From the NCBI GenBank assembly GCA_022419385.1, contig JAJUBI010000001.1:5456001-5520000 (forward strand): a stretch of DNA of 64,000 nt. Reading direction: 5' to 3'. Source of the stretch: Paraconiothyrium sp. Pb-2020 (lineage: Eukaryota > Ascomycota > Dothideomycetes > Pleosporales > Didymosphaeriaceae). Numbering within the stretch: the stretch's first letter is position 1; each line of letters opens with the position of its first letter. Shown piece by piece: positions 20,098-31,471 of the stretch. Under the pieces are notes generated by a model, which was given only the letters and a program-made list of their open reading frames with translations, made no database searches and was not told the DNA's origin. Position numbers and translations under genes: made by a program.

Positions 20098-22365
20098 CTA
20101 CAATTTGCTCCGTGTCTTTCCATCCCTCTCTTTCTTTATGCTTTTCAAGACGTCCTCCACCTTAGCAAACTGGTAGTAGAATTGCAGGCTCTGCGGATTC
20201 GCCAAAGTCCCACTCGGTTTCACAATCTTTCCACTGACAATCTGCTTGACCGGCAGCTCGACCTTCTTGCCGTTCACAGTAGCCTGCAGATGGTCAGCCC
20301 CATTGTCACGACTATGCCCTAATAGTATATACTTACCGGTATGTCCCACGTCTGAAACACATACCGAGGTATATGCCTCCTACTCCTCTCTTCGCCAATT
20401 TTCCGCTTGACTCTCTCCACCAGCGACTCCGTGAACTGGTTGCCATCCTTCATTTTCAAGAACAGCACAACACTCTCATCACTATCCTGCGGCCTCCTCT
20501 GCCCAACACAGACACTATCTGCCACCTCCAGGAAATATGTCTCAATCACCGAATAGATATCACTGCTACCAAAGCGCACTCCACTAGGATTCAGCACGCC
20601 GTCTGCCCTCCCAAGGAACAGCACCTGCCCCGTAACAGGATGGTACTGGATGAAATCGCCATGTGTCCAGACATGTGGAAATCGCGCATAGTAAGCGTTG
20701 TAATACCGCTCGCCTGTCCCATCGCCCCAGAAGAACACAGGCTGGTTGGGGAACGAAGCCGTGGCAACGAGCTCGCCAGGTTCGCCGTGCGGGACGGCGC
20801 GTCCGGGTCCTGACTCGATGAGCGAGTCGTAGACTTCCATCTTAGTGCCGAGCGTGGGACCCTGGCAGCCTCCAACATACACAGGCTCGAGAGGGTTCAT
20901 GATGCCAAAGCATCCTGCGAGATCAGTCCCGCCAGAGACGTTGCGGAGGTGGACTTTTGGAGGAAAGGCAGTGTCGTAAAACCATTCAAAGAGGGCGTCG
21001 GAGAGGACCATGCCAGTTGTGCAGACTGAGCGGAGGCGGGATAGATCGAACTGTTTACGAGGGACGATGTTGCTCTTTTGTAGCTCATGGAGGAAGCGAG
21101 GTGAGGTGCCGAAATCGGTGACGCGCTGACTTTCGAGGACGGAAAGGAAGGCTTCTGCGGAGGGGACGAAGGGGGAGCCGTCGTAGAACACCGAGCGGCT
21201 GCCAGAGACGAGGGATTGTATACTCACGAGATACATGATCCAACCCGTCTGATGATGTTAGCTCCCAGGCGCTCGGTCCTAGGGGGTTCGAACTTACTGT
21301 CGTGTATTGCAGCATCTTTTTGATATTAGTTTCGTGGTTCAATCTTCGACCTGGGTGAGGACTTACTACGCTGTCTGGGTCCATTTCTTTGTGCAGCTTC
21401 TCTTCCTTTAGCATACTGATCAGGACGCCTCCCACACTGTGAACGATGCACTTGGGCATTCCCGTGGTTCCGCTAGAGTACACCACCAGGAAAGGATCCC
21501 GGAATGCCACCCTCTCGAACACCAACTGATCCTTTCCGCCCGCAGCTTTGACGAAGTTCTCCAATATCACCGCTCTCGGCACTCCGTCCACATCCGCAGG
21601 TCTCCCCAAGAATCTCGGCTGCAGCACCACTCCTTCAAACTCCTTCACGCCCCCCATACCCTCAACAATCTCCTTTATCTTCGGCCTCAAATCCGTCGTC
21701 TTCCCATTGTACACCGCCCAGTCATCCGCGAACAAATACTTCGGCTTGATCTGCAATAGCCTCTCTAGGATCCCCTTACTCCCCATGTCCGTACTACTAC
21801 TCGAAAAGAGACCGCCCAGACTGAGGACCGCCATAAAGCAAATAAAAGTATCAAAGCTAGTGCTCGCCACCACCGCAATTCTATCCCCCTTCTTCACGCC
21901 TTTCGCCCTCATCGCATTGCTCAGAAGCCCAACTCTCCTCCGTACCTCACCCCAAGTCATATCACGCACCTCCGTATTTCCCTCCCTCACCTCCGTCACA
22001 GCGACTTTGCCATCCTCTTTATTCCTTGTCGTGGTTTTAGACGGATCTCTTGGATCGGCGGAGTACAAGATGTTCTCCGCAAAATTGAGATACGTGCCGC
22101 GGAACCAGTGCGGTATGCTGTCCATGGGCTTCGTTGTGTCGACTACCTCGGTGTAGTTGCCCGAATATATGAAGCCTGCAGCGTCCCACATTTGTTCCCA
22201 GAAACCTGTGCGTTTGGGACCGACACTCCAGTCATAGAGATCACGGTAGGTTTGCATGGTGAGGCTATGCTTTTGGTTGGCGTCCTGCATGAAGGACCAC
22301 ATTGCTGTGGATTTGGGGTTGGGGTGTTGCCATAGTTTGCGGGGGATGGGATGGTCTGAAGTCAT
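20098..22365 (-). CDS. Acetoacetyl-CoA synthetase (acetoacetate-CoA ligase)
   Basis: Four exons (22365-21367, 21315-21298, 21248-20337, 20283-20098) give 704 residues. It activates acetoacetate with ATP and CoA in the cytosol and belongs to the ANL adenylating superfamily. Seen in order: an N-terminal ACAS-like cap (LWQHPNPKSTAMWSFMQ, WFRGTYLNFAENIL), the phosphate loop VYSSGTTGMPKCIVHSVGG, TTTGWIMYLVSIQSLVSGS, GTSPRFLHELQKSNI, the GGTDLAGCFG adenine-binding region, and the C-domain hinge FLGRADGVLNPSGVRFGSSDIY. The catalytic Lys is probably in the SGKIVKPSGT segment near the end, the position expected for the C-domain. The 18-nt exon 2 encodes MLQYTT and rebuilds the family motif QYTTTGW. 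All three introns are 49-53 nt. It is tail-to-tail with the CorA-like gene, 158 bp apart. Confidence 0.95.
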
Positions 22366-23600
22366 CGTTGTCTACTCTTTCTTTGCGGACTTGATACGAA
22401 ATCTATGAGAAGGCTGAAAAATGCATTGGTCGTGGATATGTTATATTGTAGTAGGACGTGGGACATATGTACAGTGGAAATAATTCCGCTGACTACCGGC
22501 AATTGAGAATGCGGGGCATGTAATACAGCCGACTACCAGAGAGTGCGGCGCGCTGCCGATGTTCAACAACAATAATTCCATGTTCGACTTTGTGAAGTGC
22601 ATCGAAGAGCGGCACGGCTTGCCTCAAGCTTATTCACGATACGAATGCGAAATACCACCCTCACCACGCTTAGAAACGTCGGGGTTAGCCTCGGTGCTTG
22701 CTACTCAACGCGCTAGCCGTCGCTGCCTTCCGAATCAAGCCACCACGTGTTTTCGTGTTCACCTGAATCAGGACGTTGTCCCCACTCCCTCACCGCTCCA
22801 CCCGCCACATTATCGCAACCTTCTCCCATCATGAAGATTTGCATCGCCGACACATTCAAGGCGGAAAATCAAATCACCGCACTCCCACGCTTGCGAAGCG
22901 TACATATCATGTACCGTCCGCCACGGCGATAACGCGCAGCATGGCGGTTTCACGTTGACAGCTACCGTGATGGTACCACCACCGCGCACACGGGATTGCG
23001 CAACGTGCGCTGGCTCGTAAACTTTGCAAGCTCGCAGTCGCCAGCGCCGCGGACAGGCGCGCTACAGCCCGTAACCCCTGGCCTAGCAGACCCGCGTCTC
23101 CACCGCATCTCCACAAGAGCTTAGAGCTTCTTCGTGTCTTCGAAGACTTGTGAGGGGAGACCTTGATGGCTCCGCTTGCCTGAGGCTCCACCGGACGCGT
23201 TTGCGGACATGCCATCCTAGAATTATTGTCTCCTGGTGGTGCCACCAGCCGACACGGCGACCATGCTTTCCAGCGCAATGGAATCTCTCGGCATCAGCGA
23301 CCGTCGTCAACCGCGGCGAAGCCCATCGTGCGAGAAGTCTGATGCCTTCCTGGGCCGCGAACAATGAAATGCCGTTGCTAAACTTGGCTCAAGCTCTCGT
23401 ATCCGCACGTTTCGTTTCGAAACATTTTGTCGCGAACCCTCAGCACCTAAAGCATCCTGCCCGAATCCTCCGCCTTCCTTCCCTTCCGAGTAGGGTATCC
23501 ACCTCCCCGCAAAAAAACCCTACGAGGCCCACCACCATGAGTGAGTGAGCGCTACCAACGGCAAAAGCAAGCAATTGCTGAGGCGGTTGAGCGCAACGTC
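22366..23600. other. Intergenic upstream of acetoacetyl-CoA synthetase
   Basis: About 1.2 kb of divergent promoter-type sequence. Short frames on both strands overlap each other and carry no recognised domain. A poly-A/C block (ccgcaaaaaaaccc) at about 23510 precedes an ATGAGTGAGTGA that stops at once. Confidence 0.4.
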
Positions 23601-24110
23601 ATGTCTCAGTATGAGAGAATCCTACAACTCGATGAGTGACACTGGCGATGAGATGGATTGCTGCGCAATATTGCATACTGGAGACAATCATTTGCGGCGA
23701 CGTTCATCGCACGAGACGCATTCGAATGGTACGGATTGCGGCAACTGAGCATGCTTGGCAGCAACATGACCGTTCTTTTCGCAAGATGACGATTATGTGC
23801 AAGCTACGACACGAAGCCCTCGCTGTCAGTGACGCATACATGTTCAGCCTCAGACCAGCCCGCTGACGTTACGAACCCGCTTACCCAACCTCGCAAGTTA
23901 GGATGCAGGGACTTTCATCAGCATGTCAGGATTCATGTCTTATCCAGCAACCCTCCAATACGATGATGATGGTTCTGCGCAAGCTACTCTCATCGGCAGT
24001 GACGCAACCATTTTCAATCTCAAACAAGACAAGCCGGCTTACGCAATGTCTCAACGTTCATCGCAAGCCAAGATACAGGCCATGGGCGGTTCTTCATCCA
24101 GGGTCTATCT
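23601..24110 (+). repeat. Degenerate repeat around a small ORF
   Basis: Three diverged segments share word order. Segment A starts at 23601 (atgtctcagtatgag), B at about 23785 (gatgacgattatgtgcaagc) and C at 23935 (atgtcttatccagc). B and C share gcaagctac, then cagtgacgca (23827 and 23997), then ttca-[ag][ct]ctca, with only small indels. A and C share the ATG-TCT start and the aactcgatga / aatacgatga core. Only C remains open for a long distance. By eye this is a decayed tandem duplication; its age and limits need alignment. Confidence 0.4.
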
Positions 24111-24201
24111 TAACACTGCAGGGTCTATCATGTCAGAAGCCACGTACACATACACGAACACCCTTGCAAGCAGAGCATCAACTTCAAGATTCGGCAGATA
24201 G
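23923..24201 (+). CDS. Candidate small protein, 92 aa
   Basis: ATG to TAG in the best-preserved copy of the local repeat. The product starts MSGFMSYPATLQYDDDGSAQ and is polar, Ser/Thr/Tyr-rich (SSSRVYLNTAGS, ATYTYTNTLASRAS), without Cys, signal peptide or membrane helix. I recognise no family. The open frame could be chance, because the neighbouring copies are broken; equally it could be the surviving gene of a small duplicated family. Introns upstream could add residues. Confidence 0.3.
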   Translation: MSGFMSYPATLQYDDDGSAQATLIGSDATIFNLKQDKPAYAMSQRSSQAKIQAMGGSSSRVYLNTAGSIMSEATYTYTNTLASRASTSRFGR

Positions 24202-24884
24202 TAAACTCGCCACCACACGTACACGCATGATCGCGTACGCTATGCACAGACTTGTAAAGCATAGATGAGATTCTTGCCACTTATACAGGGCATACTATAA
24301 CACTAGGGAATACTAACAGACTAAGACTAGAGGCCGTATTCAGACCGAGAGAGTACGGGGTGGATATCATAACCATGTTCATTAAGGCAGAAGCGAACAG
24401 CATACTATGCGGTAGGGAGCAATTTTTTGCAATAGCAAGACATGACTCGAAAAGAGACAATGGCAACGAAAGGGTATCGTAGCCCCCGCAGGGACCCAGT
24501 AAGGTGAACGCCTGAGAAACGCCGAGCGAGGCAGTGCAGCGAAGTGCAAACTATGTCCATACACGAGAAGGGTGTTCAGTCATCCCAACCCAAACCCAAG
24601 AACGCCTTGCAAAGAAAGACAGAAGAAAAAGGTGGTGGTGGTGGATATAGCGGTGGTGGGTCCAGACCGGCATTGCAATTCATGCATTCATGCAAAGGGT
24701 GGATGGGTAAACGTAGATACAACGAAACGAAACGAAACAGACGGCGCATAACATGCATGATGCTGGTCGGGTGCCTGAAACAAACGGCAACCCTGTACCG
24801 CACTTTGCAATGCTATGCATTGCGCAACCGCCGTTCGTGAGTGCTGAGGCCGGCTCGATTCCAGGCATTCGGTTTTTCGGCGGC
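24202..24884. other. Intergenic
   Basis: 683 bp, mostly 3' flank of the minus-strand gene. Simple-sequence stretches ggtggtggtggtgga at about 24632 and acgaaacgaaacgaaac at about 24720. No gene seen. Confidence 0.4.
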
Positions 24885-26282
24885 TTAGAGCAAGTCCATC
24901 AGACTCTTGCGCTTGCGCACGCGCCGCGTCTTGAGGCTTCCTGTGCCGACTTCTTCAACCGGACACGGCGGTAGCTCGAGAATGGGCTCACGCTCGTCGG
25001 CGCCTCTCGCTACCATCTTGCTGTTCCTCGCAGCAGATTTCTGGGGCGAGATGGAAACGCTCGTAACAGATCGCACAGGCATGGGCGGGATATCCGGTGA
25101 AGGGCCACGCGCAGTGTTAGGCCGGGACGACAGCATGCGCGAGTTTCGGCGCAGCTTGTTCGGGCCCATCGACGTGGGTAGTGGGGCGGTCTGCGGTGTC
25201 AAGGGCGTGTAGGGTGTCGATGGTGTTGGAGGCATGTTCCCTGCCTTGGTGCCATTGACCCTCGAGTCATACTTTTTCGACGGCGCAATTGCGATTCTCG
25301 CGAGCGAAAGCTTTTGCGAGATGGACCGGAGGCGCTTGTGTGGCGACTGCTTGATGAGGGGGGAGGCGGCGTTCGTGGTGGAGTTCTCGTAGGGATCCAG
25401 GGAGAGGAAGGCGTGTGGTTCCGGTGACTGTGGGGTGAGCGGCGGGAAGGGCGCTAGAGGGTTGCTGGTGTTGCTTCGCGCGCTCGACACGACGTAGAGG
25501 GAGGAGCGTGGTTGGAAGCTCGAGCCTGCTGCGCTGACCGGACGGGTGTAGGTGATTGATTTTTCGCTCACCGAAGGTGAAGAGCTCCGGGGTGTGCTGC
25601 CACTGCTTTGCAGCGACGATTGCGACCCCGAATCGGAGAGGAGCATGGCACTCTTGTTGCTGTGGGCGTAAGGTCCGCTTCCCATCGAAGGCCTTCGGGT
25701 ATCTATGCTTCTTGCCGGTGATTTGGGACGGGTCATGGGGTTGACAATCAGCGAACGGGTTCGAAGGTCCTGTTGGCGCAGCTTGCCGATGGCCGCGATG
25801 GGCAATTGTGCCAGCGAAGCTGAGCGTACTGGCGCTTCTAGGACGGGCGATTGTGCAAGTTGGATCACCTTGGGTCGTCCAGCGGACACGTACGAGACGG
25901 TTACGGCCGTGTCGCCGCTCTTGCCCTTATCCGGGCGAGAGATCGACATTGTGCGTGCCCTGAAGAAGCCTGGGGTAGCTGGCGTGGCCGTGGCTTCGTG
26001 GATGCTCACGTCGGAGTCGTAGTCCTCGTCGGTGGTGTTGCCGTCCATGGGCGAAAGGTCCTCTTCGGAAGAAAGGTAGCGCTCCTGGAAGGTGGAGGCA
26101 TCTTTTGCGTCGATGCTCGTGGCAGCATGCACGGCAGCGGCATGTATCCGCAGGGTCTCGGGCTCGTGGTGGGACAGGTCCGGGGAGGATGCGGTGCTGT
26201 CAGAACGCTCTGGGCGGGTGTTTGCAGGCTTGCCGAAGGACCATTGCTGGAGCTGCGTCGACACAGCAGCGACGGCGGCCAT
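24885..26282 (-). CDS. Hypothetical Ser/Pro-rich disordered protein, 465 aa
   Basis: Single exon. Almost the whole length is low-complexity Ser/Pro/Thr sequence with many SP and TP sites (PTPSTPYTPLTPQTAPLP, SSSPSVSEKS), so it could be a target of proline-directed kinases. A short N-terminal block MAAVAAVSTQLQQWSFGKPA may be an amphipathic helix. Basic patches KRLRSISQKLSLARI and TRRVRKRKSLMDLL (the last residues) look like conserved short motifs; the C-terminal RKRKSLMDLL could be a nuclear signal or a docking tail. No enzyme domain, membrane helix or signal peptide. I do not assign a function. The ATG at 26282 fits a gccATGg-like context and the frame is strong. Confidence 0.7.
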   Translation of the reverse strand: MAAVAAVSTQLQQWSFGKPANTRPERSDSTASSPDLSHHEPETLRIHAAAVHAATSIDAKDASTFQERYLSSEEDLSPMDGNTTDEDYDSDVSIHEATATPATPGFFRARTMSISRPDKGKSGDTAVTVSYVSAGRPKVIQLAQSPVLEAPVRSASLAQLPIAAIGKLRQQDLRTRSLIVNPMTRPKSPARSIDTRRPSMGSGPYAHSNKSAMLLSDSGSQSSLQSSGSTPRSSSPSVSEKSITYTRPVSAAGSSFQPRSSLYVVSSARSNTSNPLAPFPPLTPQSPEPHAFLSLDPYENSTTNAASPLIKQSPHKRLRSISQKLSLARIAIAPSKKYDSRVNGTKAGNMPPTPSTPYTPLTPQTAPLPTSMGPNKLRRNSRMLSSRPNTARGPSPDIPPMPVRSVTSVSISPQKSAARNSKMVARGADEREPILELPPCPVEEVGTGSLKTRRVRKRKSLMDLL

Positions 26283-29068
26283 TTTTACTATTCAAAAACG
26301 TCAGAACATGGCATACTCGACGCTGGATGCGGGCGGTTATATGCTCGGGAGGGTGATGGAAGGGCGGCGCGCGATGAAACGGAGGCGCTTGCAGACTACG
26401 CACCAACGGTATGAGAGTGTGCGTGGCTGTGGGAGCACAATGTTTTGTGAGACCTGCGGAGTAGCAGAGCTGCACTTGGCCGTCAGGAGGGTGGGAGGGT
26501 GTCGATGGGGACACGCTGCGTATATGGTGGAGGGGAAAAAGCCCTTTGGCATGCACGCAGCATCCAGGGCCTTAAGGGCATGGTATATCAGATATATTGC
26601 GGACGAACCGCAGGCCGTGCACCGCGTCCGTGAGCCCGCTGGAGGTTTCAAGAGCAACTGGCGAGGCGCCCCCTGCCATCGACGACGCCCGCGCGCAGGC
26701 CAAGGCGCGAGACAGCCCGCTTCTCTACACTACACTACACGTCAAGTCCGTGGCGACGGCCATGGTCGAGTGCCTGCTGCAGCGTGTGCGACGAGAATAC
26801 GGGCTGGCTGCACCCTCACACGAAGTCACGGCGCGCTTGGTTCCAGCGCATATCGGCATCTTCTCCCTCCAGCGCTCCTCGACGCATCTCTCGCCGTCCG
26901 CGTTAGACCAGACGCACTCACCGCAACGGACGGCTCGCTGCACTGTCCACCGTCCAGTGTCCGCGGTGCGCCATGGTCGCCTCAGAGCGCCATGCCCTTC
27001 CTGAATCATGCCCTGCCGCTCTATCAGGGGCACGTCCACTCACAATTTCTCCCGAATCACGAGCATCCTCAGCGTCGCCATGCGGCTAGCGGCGGTGGAG
27101 AACGGAGCGCCACAGCCGGATTGAGCATCTGTATGGAGACTCGCACCCTGAGACCCTTCTCTAGCTTTGCTGCTCTCTTCGCCCGCCGCTGCCTCCCCTC
27201 CATGCCGACGCGAACGCTCGACCGACGCAGGGCGCTGGACGTTGCGCTGAGCTGGACCGCTGCCGCCGTTGTGCAGACGCTCACGACTGCCACCGTGCCC
27301 GCGCCCGTCGCACAGCGAAATCGCGGAACACGCAGCGTGCGCAGACGATGCACGTACAATTTTTCATCCCTGCAGCAGGCCCGATGCTCCAGGAATAGCG
27401 CATGGCTACTTTGAGCACTCCATCCAACCGCAGACCCCGCCTGCCACCCACCTCGGCCCTCTCCAGCCCGCACCCACTCTACCCTATATGAGAAATGCTG
27501 CCATGGCGTTTCCATCCAGTCCACGCGCGCCTCTTCGTTTGCTGGCCTAATCTAGTCTCATATACACACACCATTAGCTGTCAGCGTACGCCATCCAGTG
27601 TCATTCTGAAACGCCGTCCTCAGCCGCGGGGCCATCCACCTCGTTACTTCTCCATGGGGGATCGGCACAGGCGACGTCGCAGTCAGCTTGCGCAACCAAA
27701 GTCGCATTCGATCGCGTAGCACACGATTACGAAAGAAGATGGCGGCCTAGCCGTGCAAAGCGCCGGCACTTGCACACTGTGTAGACTACGCTACTCCAGG
27801 GTGCTCTCATGCGCATCGTCACTTATGCGCCGTCATTCGCCGAACTATCCTCATTTTCTGCCACCTATCACACTGCATTGCCAGCACCATCGCGCAAGAG
27901 GAAGATGCATACCTCAATCTCCCGCCCAAGGTTTTGCGGTTGCTACACCGCATCGCGGACCCTTTCTTTCGCTGTGCAACGCATGACCATGCCCATCCCA
28001 CCCTGAAAGTCCGCCCAACAACTACCACCGTACCTCCAAACCGCTCTGCGGCCCCTTCCCGAACCTCTCCTAGATCTTCACGGACAAGCCCACATTCGTC
28101 GCTACCTCGCCTCCACGCCTCCACATTCGTCCAAAGCTAACCCAATAAAGCCCTCTACTTCTCCGACCCAACACCCAAGTCCGAACTTCGCCAGGCGTAC
28201 TTTCTGCCCTGTACGAGTGAGATAGCCCCGTGCGCGCCCGACATAGGTGGCAGAACTAGAACACGGACTCTTGGCTATGCTACTTGCGGCTTGCAGGTCG
28301 GTGTCAGGCAGATGTCAGCCTGTCCGACGCCGCCTCACACAAAATGTCAGATCGACAGTGGATGGTTGTCAGTGCTACACAAGCACGTGTCGAAGGTGGG
28401 ATCCTCTAGAACTTTGTGATACCAAGAATACCTCGTATCACAGTGACGTCTATTCGCTTCCATCCACGAGGAAGCGAATCCATCGTGAGCGCTGAGCTCT
28501 GCATGCCTTGCATGAGGATGCAGTGGCATCAAAGTTAGACTTCAAAATCACGCAGGGCATCAGTGTACGAGTTTATGATGCTATTGTAGAGCAAATCCAT
28601 AGAAGTCGAAAGACATGGTGTCATGTCTCAGCTCTCTAAGAGTTGAGTAACGGTCCCAGGTCTCGGCCTACCGCCTTACGCGCCGTTGACAGCCGCTATT
28701 CAAGGTCTCACCAGTTCCGCGCCGTACAAGCCACGACCAGAACCCTCACAATTCTCGTAAGACAGTGTATTCCCACAAAGTGCAACATTCTCTGACTCTC
28801 ACCAGTCTGCGATGTCGCAAGATTATTGTTTCACCACAAATCCCTCATGAACGGTAATGTTCACTTGACTAATCCACGAGTGCGTTGTGCAAGCACATGC
28901 GCCAGAATTGTTGCACTCATAGTGTCTTCGCTGAAGGCGGAACGGATTGACAATGCAGTCCTTCTGAGTTATCAGACCAGGTTCCTACGCCACAACAGCT
29001 CGTTCAAAAGGAACACTGCCAGAATATCAAAGGCACATTGCATAGCCGGATGCCTACCCAGAAACACG
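26283..29068. other. Long gene-poor region
   Basis: About 2.8 kb. The 26.3-27.5 kb part is GC-rich, so long open frames appear in several phases by chance (one of 440 codons has no ATG start and no domain). 27.5-29.0 kb is lower in GC and has only short frames. I see no tRNA, 5S gene or transposon termini. It may serve as a long promoter for the 465-aa gene. Confidence 0.45.
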
Positions 29069-29609
29069 ATGCAGAGTCAGACCCCTGCATTCAGTACTAA
29101 CAGCAACCACAGCACTACCCCTACCCGAGGTTCCGCTAACAAGACATACATGTTGCGCCCAAATCCCTTCGACGAGGGCGTCCGCGAAAAACGGGCCTTA
29201 CCCGTCTTCGTCCTTACTAAGGACACTGAGCCCTCAGTCGCATTGACCGACTCTTTCTCGTCTTCATTCAGATCTGTCTCCCCCACGCAGGCCTCGCTCG
29301 AGAAAATCCTGCAAGAAAGTACTTGTAAGTTTAAGACTTACATACGCTACTGTGTTATTTGAACATCACGCAGCATCTAGTTACTTAGCTAATATCCCAA
29401 CTACATCTCTACCTTGCATACGCTACTTTCGCGTCGCTTTGTGTGGACTTATTGGTGCACTCCTTCTCCGCATCGACAAGTTCCGTGAGTGCTACGCCAT
29501 AGTCGTGGAAGAAAGCTGTTGCTGTATCCTAAGGATGAAACAGCCAGAAACAGTCGCGCAGCCGTCCGCGCGTACTTGCTGCACCGTCATGTTGCGATCG
29601 AGATATTAG
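29069..29609 (+). CDS. Candidate two-exon small hypothetical protein
   Basis: Exons 29069-29324 and 29374-29609 give 163 residues. Exon 1 is the better part: MQSQTPAFSTNSNHSTTPTR, then NKTYMLRPNPFDEGVREKR and SPTQASLEKILQEST, which reads like a conserved fungal protein of unknown role. A GTAAGT donor and a CACGCAG acceptor 49 nt later keep the frame and join as ESTSSSYLANIP. Downstream sequence (CIRYFRVALCGLIGALLL) looks less protein-like, so the true gene may have a further intron or end earlier. A GTGAGT at 29488 is one possible donor. No function can be suggested. Confidence 0.42.
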
Positions 29610-29862
29610 CCCACTGATCGAGCGTGGTAGCGCATCTCGCGCTTCGTCGTATGGCAGCACGACCCAACGTTTCCATTTCCACCAAGAAGCGAAGAGCATC
29701 CCAGTCACCTGGCTCGTCGAAACTGACGTGCATGAATACCCAACTCTCGCTCGGTACCATGGTCCCAGCTTCCGGCGGGTAAACAGGCTGCGGATAGATA
29801 ACCACCAACCCACCATTCAGACTACATTGCCGACATGCTTGTCGAGATAGAAGATTCGGCAT
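29587..29862 (-). CDS. Candidate small hypothetical protein, 91 aa, antisense to the previous one
   Basis: An ATG-started frame whose C-terminal half reads like folded protein: ESWVFMHVSFDEPGDWDALR, then FLVEMETLGRAAIRRSARC. The N-terminus has three cysteines (QACRQCSLNGG). It overlaps the end of the plus-strand candidate by about 20 bases only, so both could exist. No family recognised. Evidence is limited to composition. Confidence 0.25.
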   Translation of the reverse strand: MPNLLSRQACRQCSLNGGLVVIYPQPVYPPEAGTMVPSESWVFMHVSFDEPGDWDALRFLVEMETLGRAAIRRSARCATTLDQWANISIAT

Positions 29863-30574
29863 CTAGATTAGGCAAATCGGCTTTTCTTCAGAGTAACGTC
29901 CGCATGACCTCGAAAGAGCGTTCCAGTATGGCTTGACTTCAAGTCCGCTGTCGCTGAACGTATGCTCCGATCTAGGAATTAGAGTGTTCGTGACCGAGAC
30001 GTGGTGAATCCGGCTGTGTGTTGACCAGAGTAGTTGTCTTTTTGACCAATAGCCGGGACCGCACTCTGTTTACAGCTACACATTGCTCTTTTCATGGCAG
30101 AACTTGTGTATTCGCCGACCATCTCTACTTCGCTTCATGCTGCAAACCCATATAGTGGAGCAATTCAAGCAATAGCTCTTTGACTAACTGTCAGCGATAG
30201 CCAGCACTACTTACTCAGGCCTTCAAGTGCAGTGTATGATGATTAGTCGTCACTCCTCATATCATACAATCCACTAGCCGCTTTCAGTTAGGCCATGACT
30301 ACCACTTCGCATCCTCTTTTTGCGCAGTGTACCATGCAAACAATCTTGTCAAGAGATTCAAACCCGTGAATACAATTCTTTTACCGTTCAAGTATGCAAT
30401 ACAGCTTCGGAAACCTCACAAGCCAATGATCTCTACCATGACATCCCACAATTGCGCAATCGGTTCATCGGATGATGCACTCTCCACGTCCCTCGCGACC
30501 TAGCATGCAGACACCTCAGTTGATCCCTCGCGTATTCTTCAATTCAATCGTCACCCTTTGCGCTCAAGTCTACA
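29863..30574. other. Intergenic
   Basis: 712 bp with no coding frame of note. Slightly AT-richer than its surroundings. Confidence 0.4.
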
Positions 30575-31103
30575 ATGTCTAGTGAGACGAAAACCTCTCG
30601 CTCCGTCCGCTGCAACTGCGGCCGCGTCTCCCTTACCGTCACCGGCACCGACAAGCTTGCAGTACACTGCTACTGCATAAACTGCCAGCGCACTACGGGC
30701 TCTGCGTTCGCGCACAACCACCGCTTTAGCGACGCGACAGTGAGCTTTGAGAAGGGGGAGGAGTTCGTGAAGCAGTATGCGGACGGGAACACGGATTCGA
30801 AGAGGGTTATGTTGAGGCATTTTTGTGGGGAATGTGTAAGTCTTATTTTTTTTTTCGATGGAAGGAGATAGGAGGAAATACAAGGCTTAATACTTTGCTT
30901 ACAACGAAGTGCCATTGTTAACGCTGAGGGATGACGTACAGGGCTCGCCACTGTTTTTGAAAAGCAGTGCTGTGACTGATTTCATTGCGGTGCATGAGGG
31001 CTCTACGACTGATGAGGTCAAATCGCAGCCGGTATTGGAATTGTTTAGCCATGAGAAATATGCTTGGATTGGGGATGTCAAAGGTGCGGTTGGTCTAACG
31101 TAG
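30575..31103 (+). CDS. GFA/CENP-V domain protein (glutathione-dependent formaldehyde-activating-like)
   Basis: Two exons (30575-30835, 30942-31103) give 140 residues, the usual size of a one-domain GFA protein. The two zinc sites are seen: CNCGRVSLTV (C-x-C) with FCGECGS (C-x-x-C) split across the intron, and HCYCINCQRTTGSAFAH. The fold of beta strands ending FSHEKYAWIGDVKG is typical. Bacterial Gfa was proposed to help formaldehyde react with glutathione; most fungal members have no tested role. The 106-nt intron is longer than most here and starts with GTAAGT then a T-run; the ...GTACAG acceptor restores GECGSPLFLKSS. Probably cytosolic. Confidence 0.88.
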
Positions 31104-31471
31104 GTGATGCAATCACAGAAAGCTAATGGATAGTAGGAGAGTTCAGTGGTCCGCCACCATTTCCGTGGGATCCCTGTAACTGAATCGGGGCTTGCCTGGT
31201 TCAGGTGGTGTAAGATGCTGGTGGTGTCATTCTGAGAGCTGAATCGAATCGTGGCTCAACGGGTTAAGAAGAAAGACGCAAATCGGAGTGTGACTTTGTG
31301 AGTTCTCAGGTCGCACAGAGTGGAAGGACGATTGCGTCAGAAGTAAAGGATGAAGGGATTGGAGAACTAGGGGCAAAAAGTGTGGAATTGGTCTACAAAC
31401 TAAATGCTCGTACGATTATGCCCATGTTGTTACCAATCGTCTTCCGGTTCACTGCCTTGTAGTCCTGGTCT
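31104..31471. other. Intergenic
   Basis: 368 bp between convergent genes; nothing recognised. Confidence 0.35.

Noticed and set aside
26092..27414. 440-codon open frame on the plus strand
   Set aside because: It begins with GTG, overlaps the 465-aa gene antisense, is driven by high GC, and has no domain or plausible composition.
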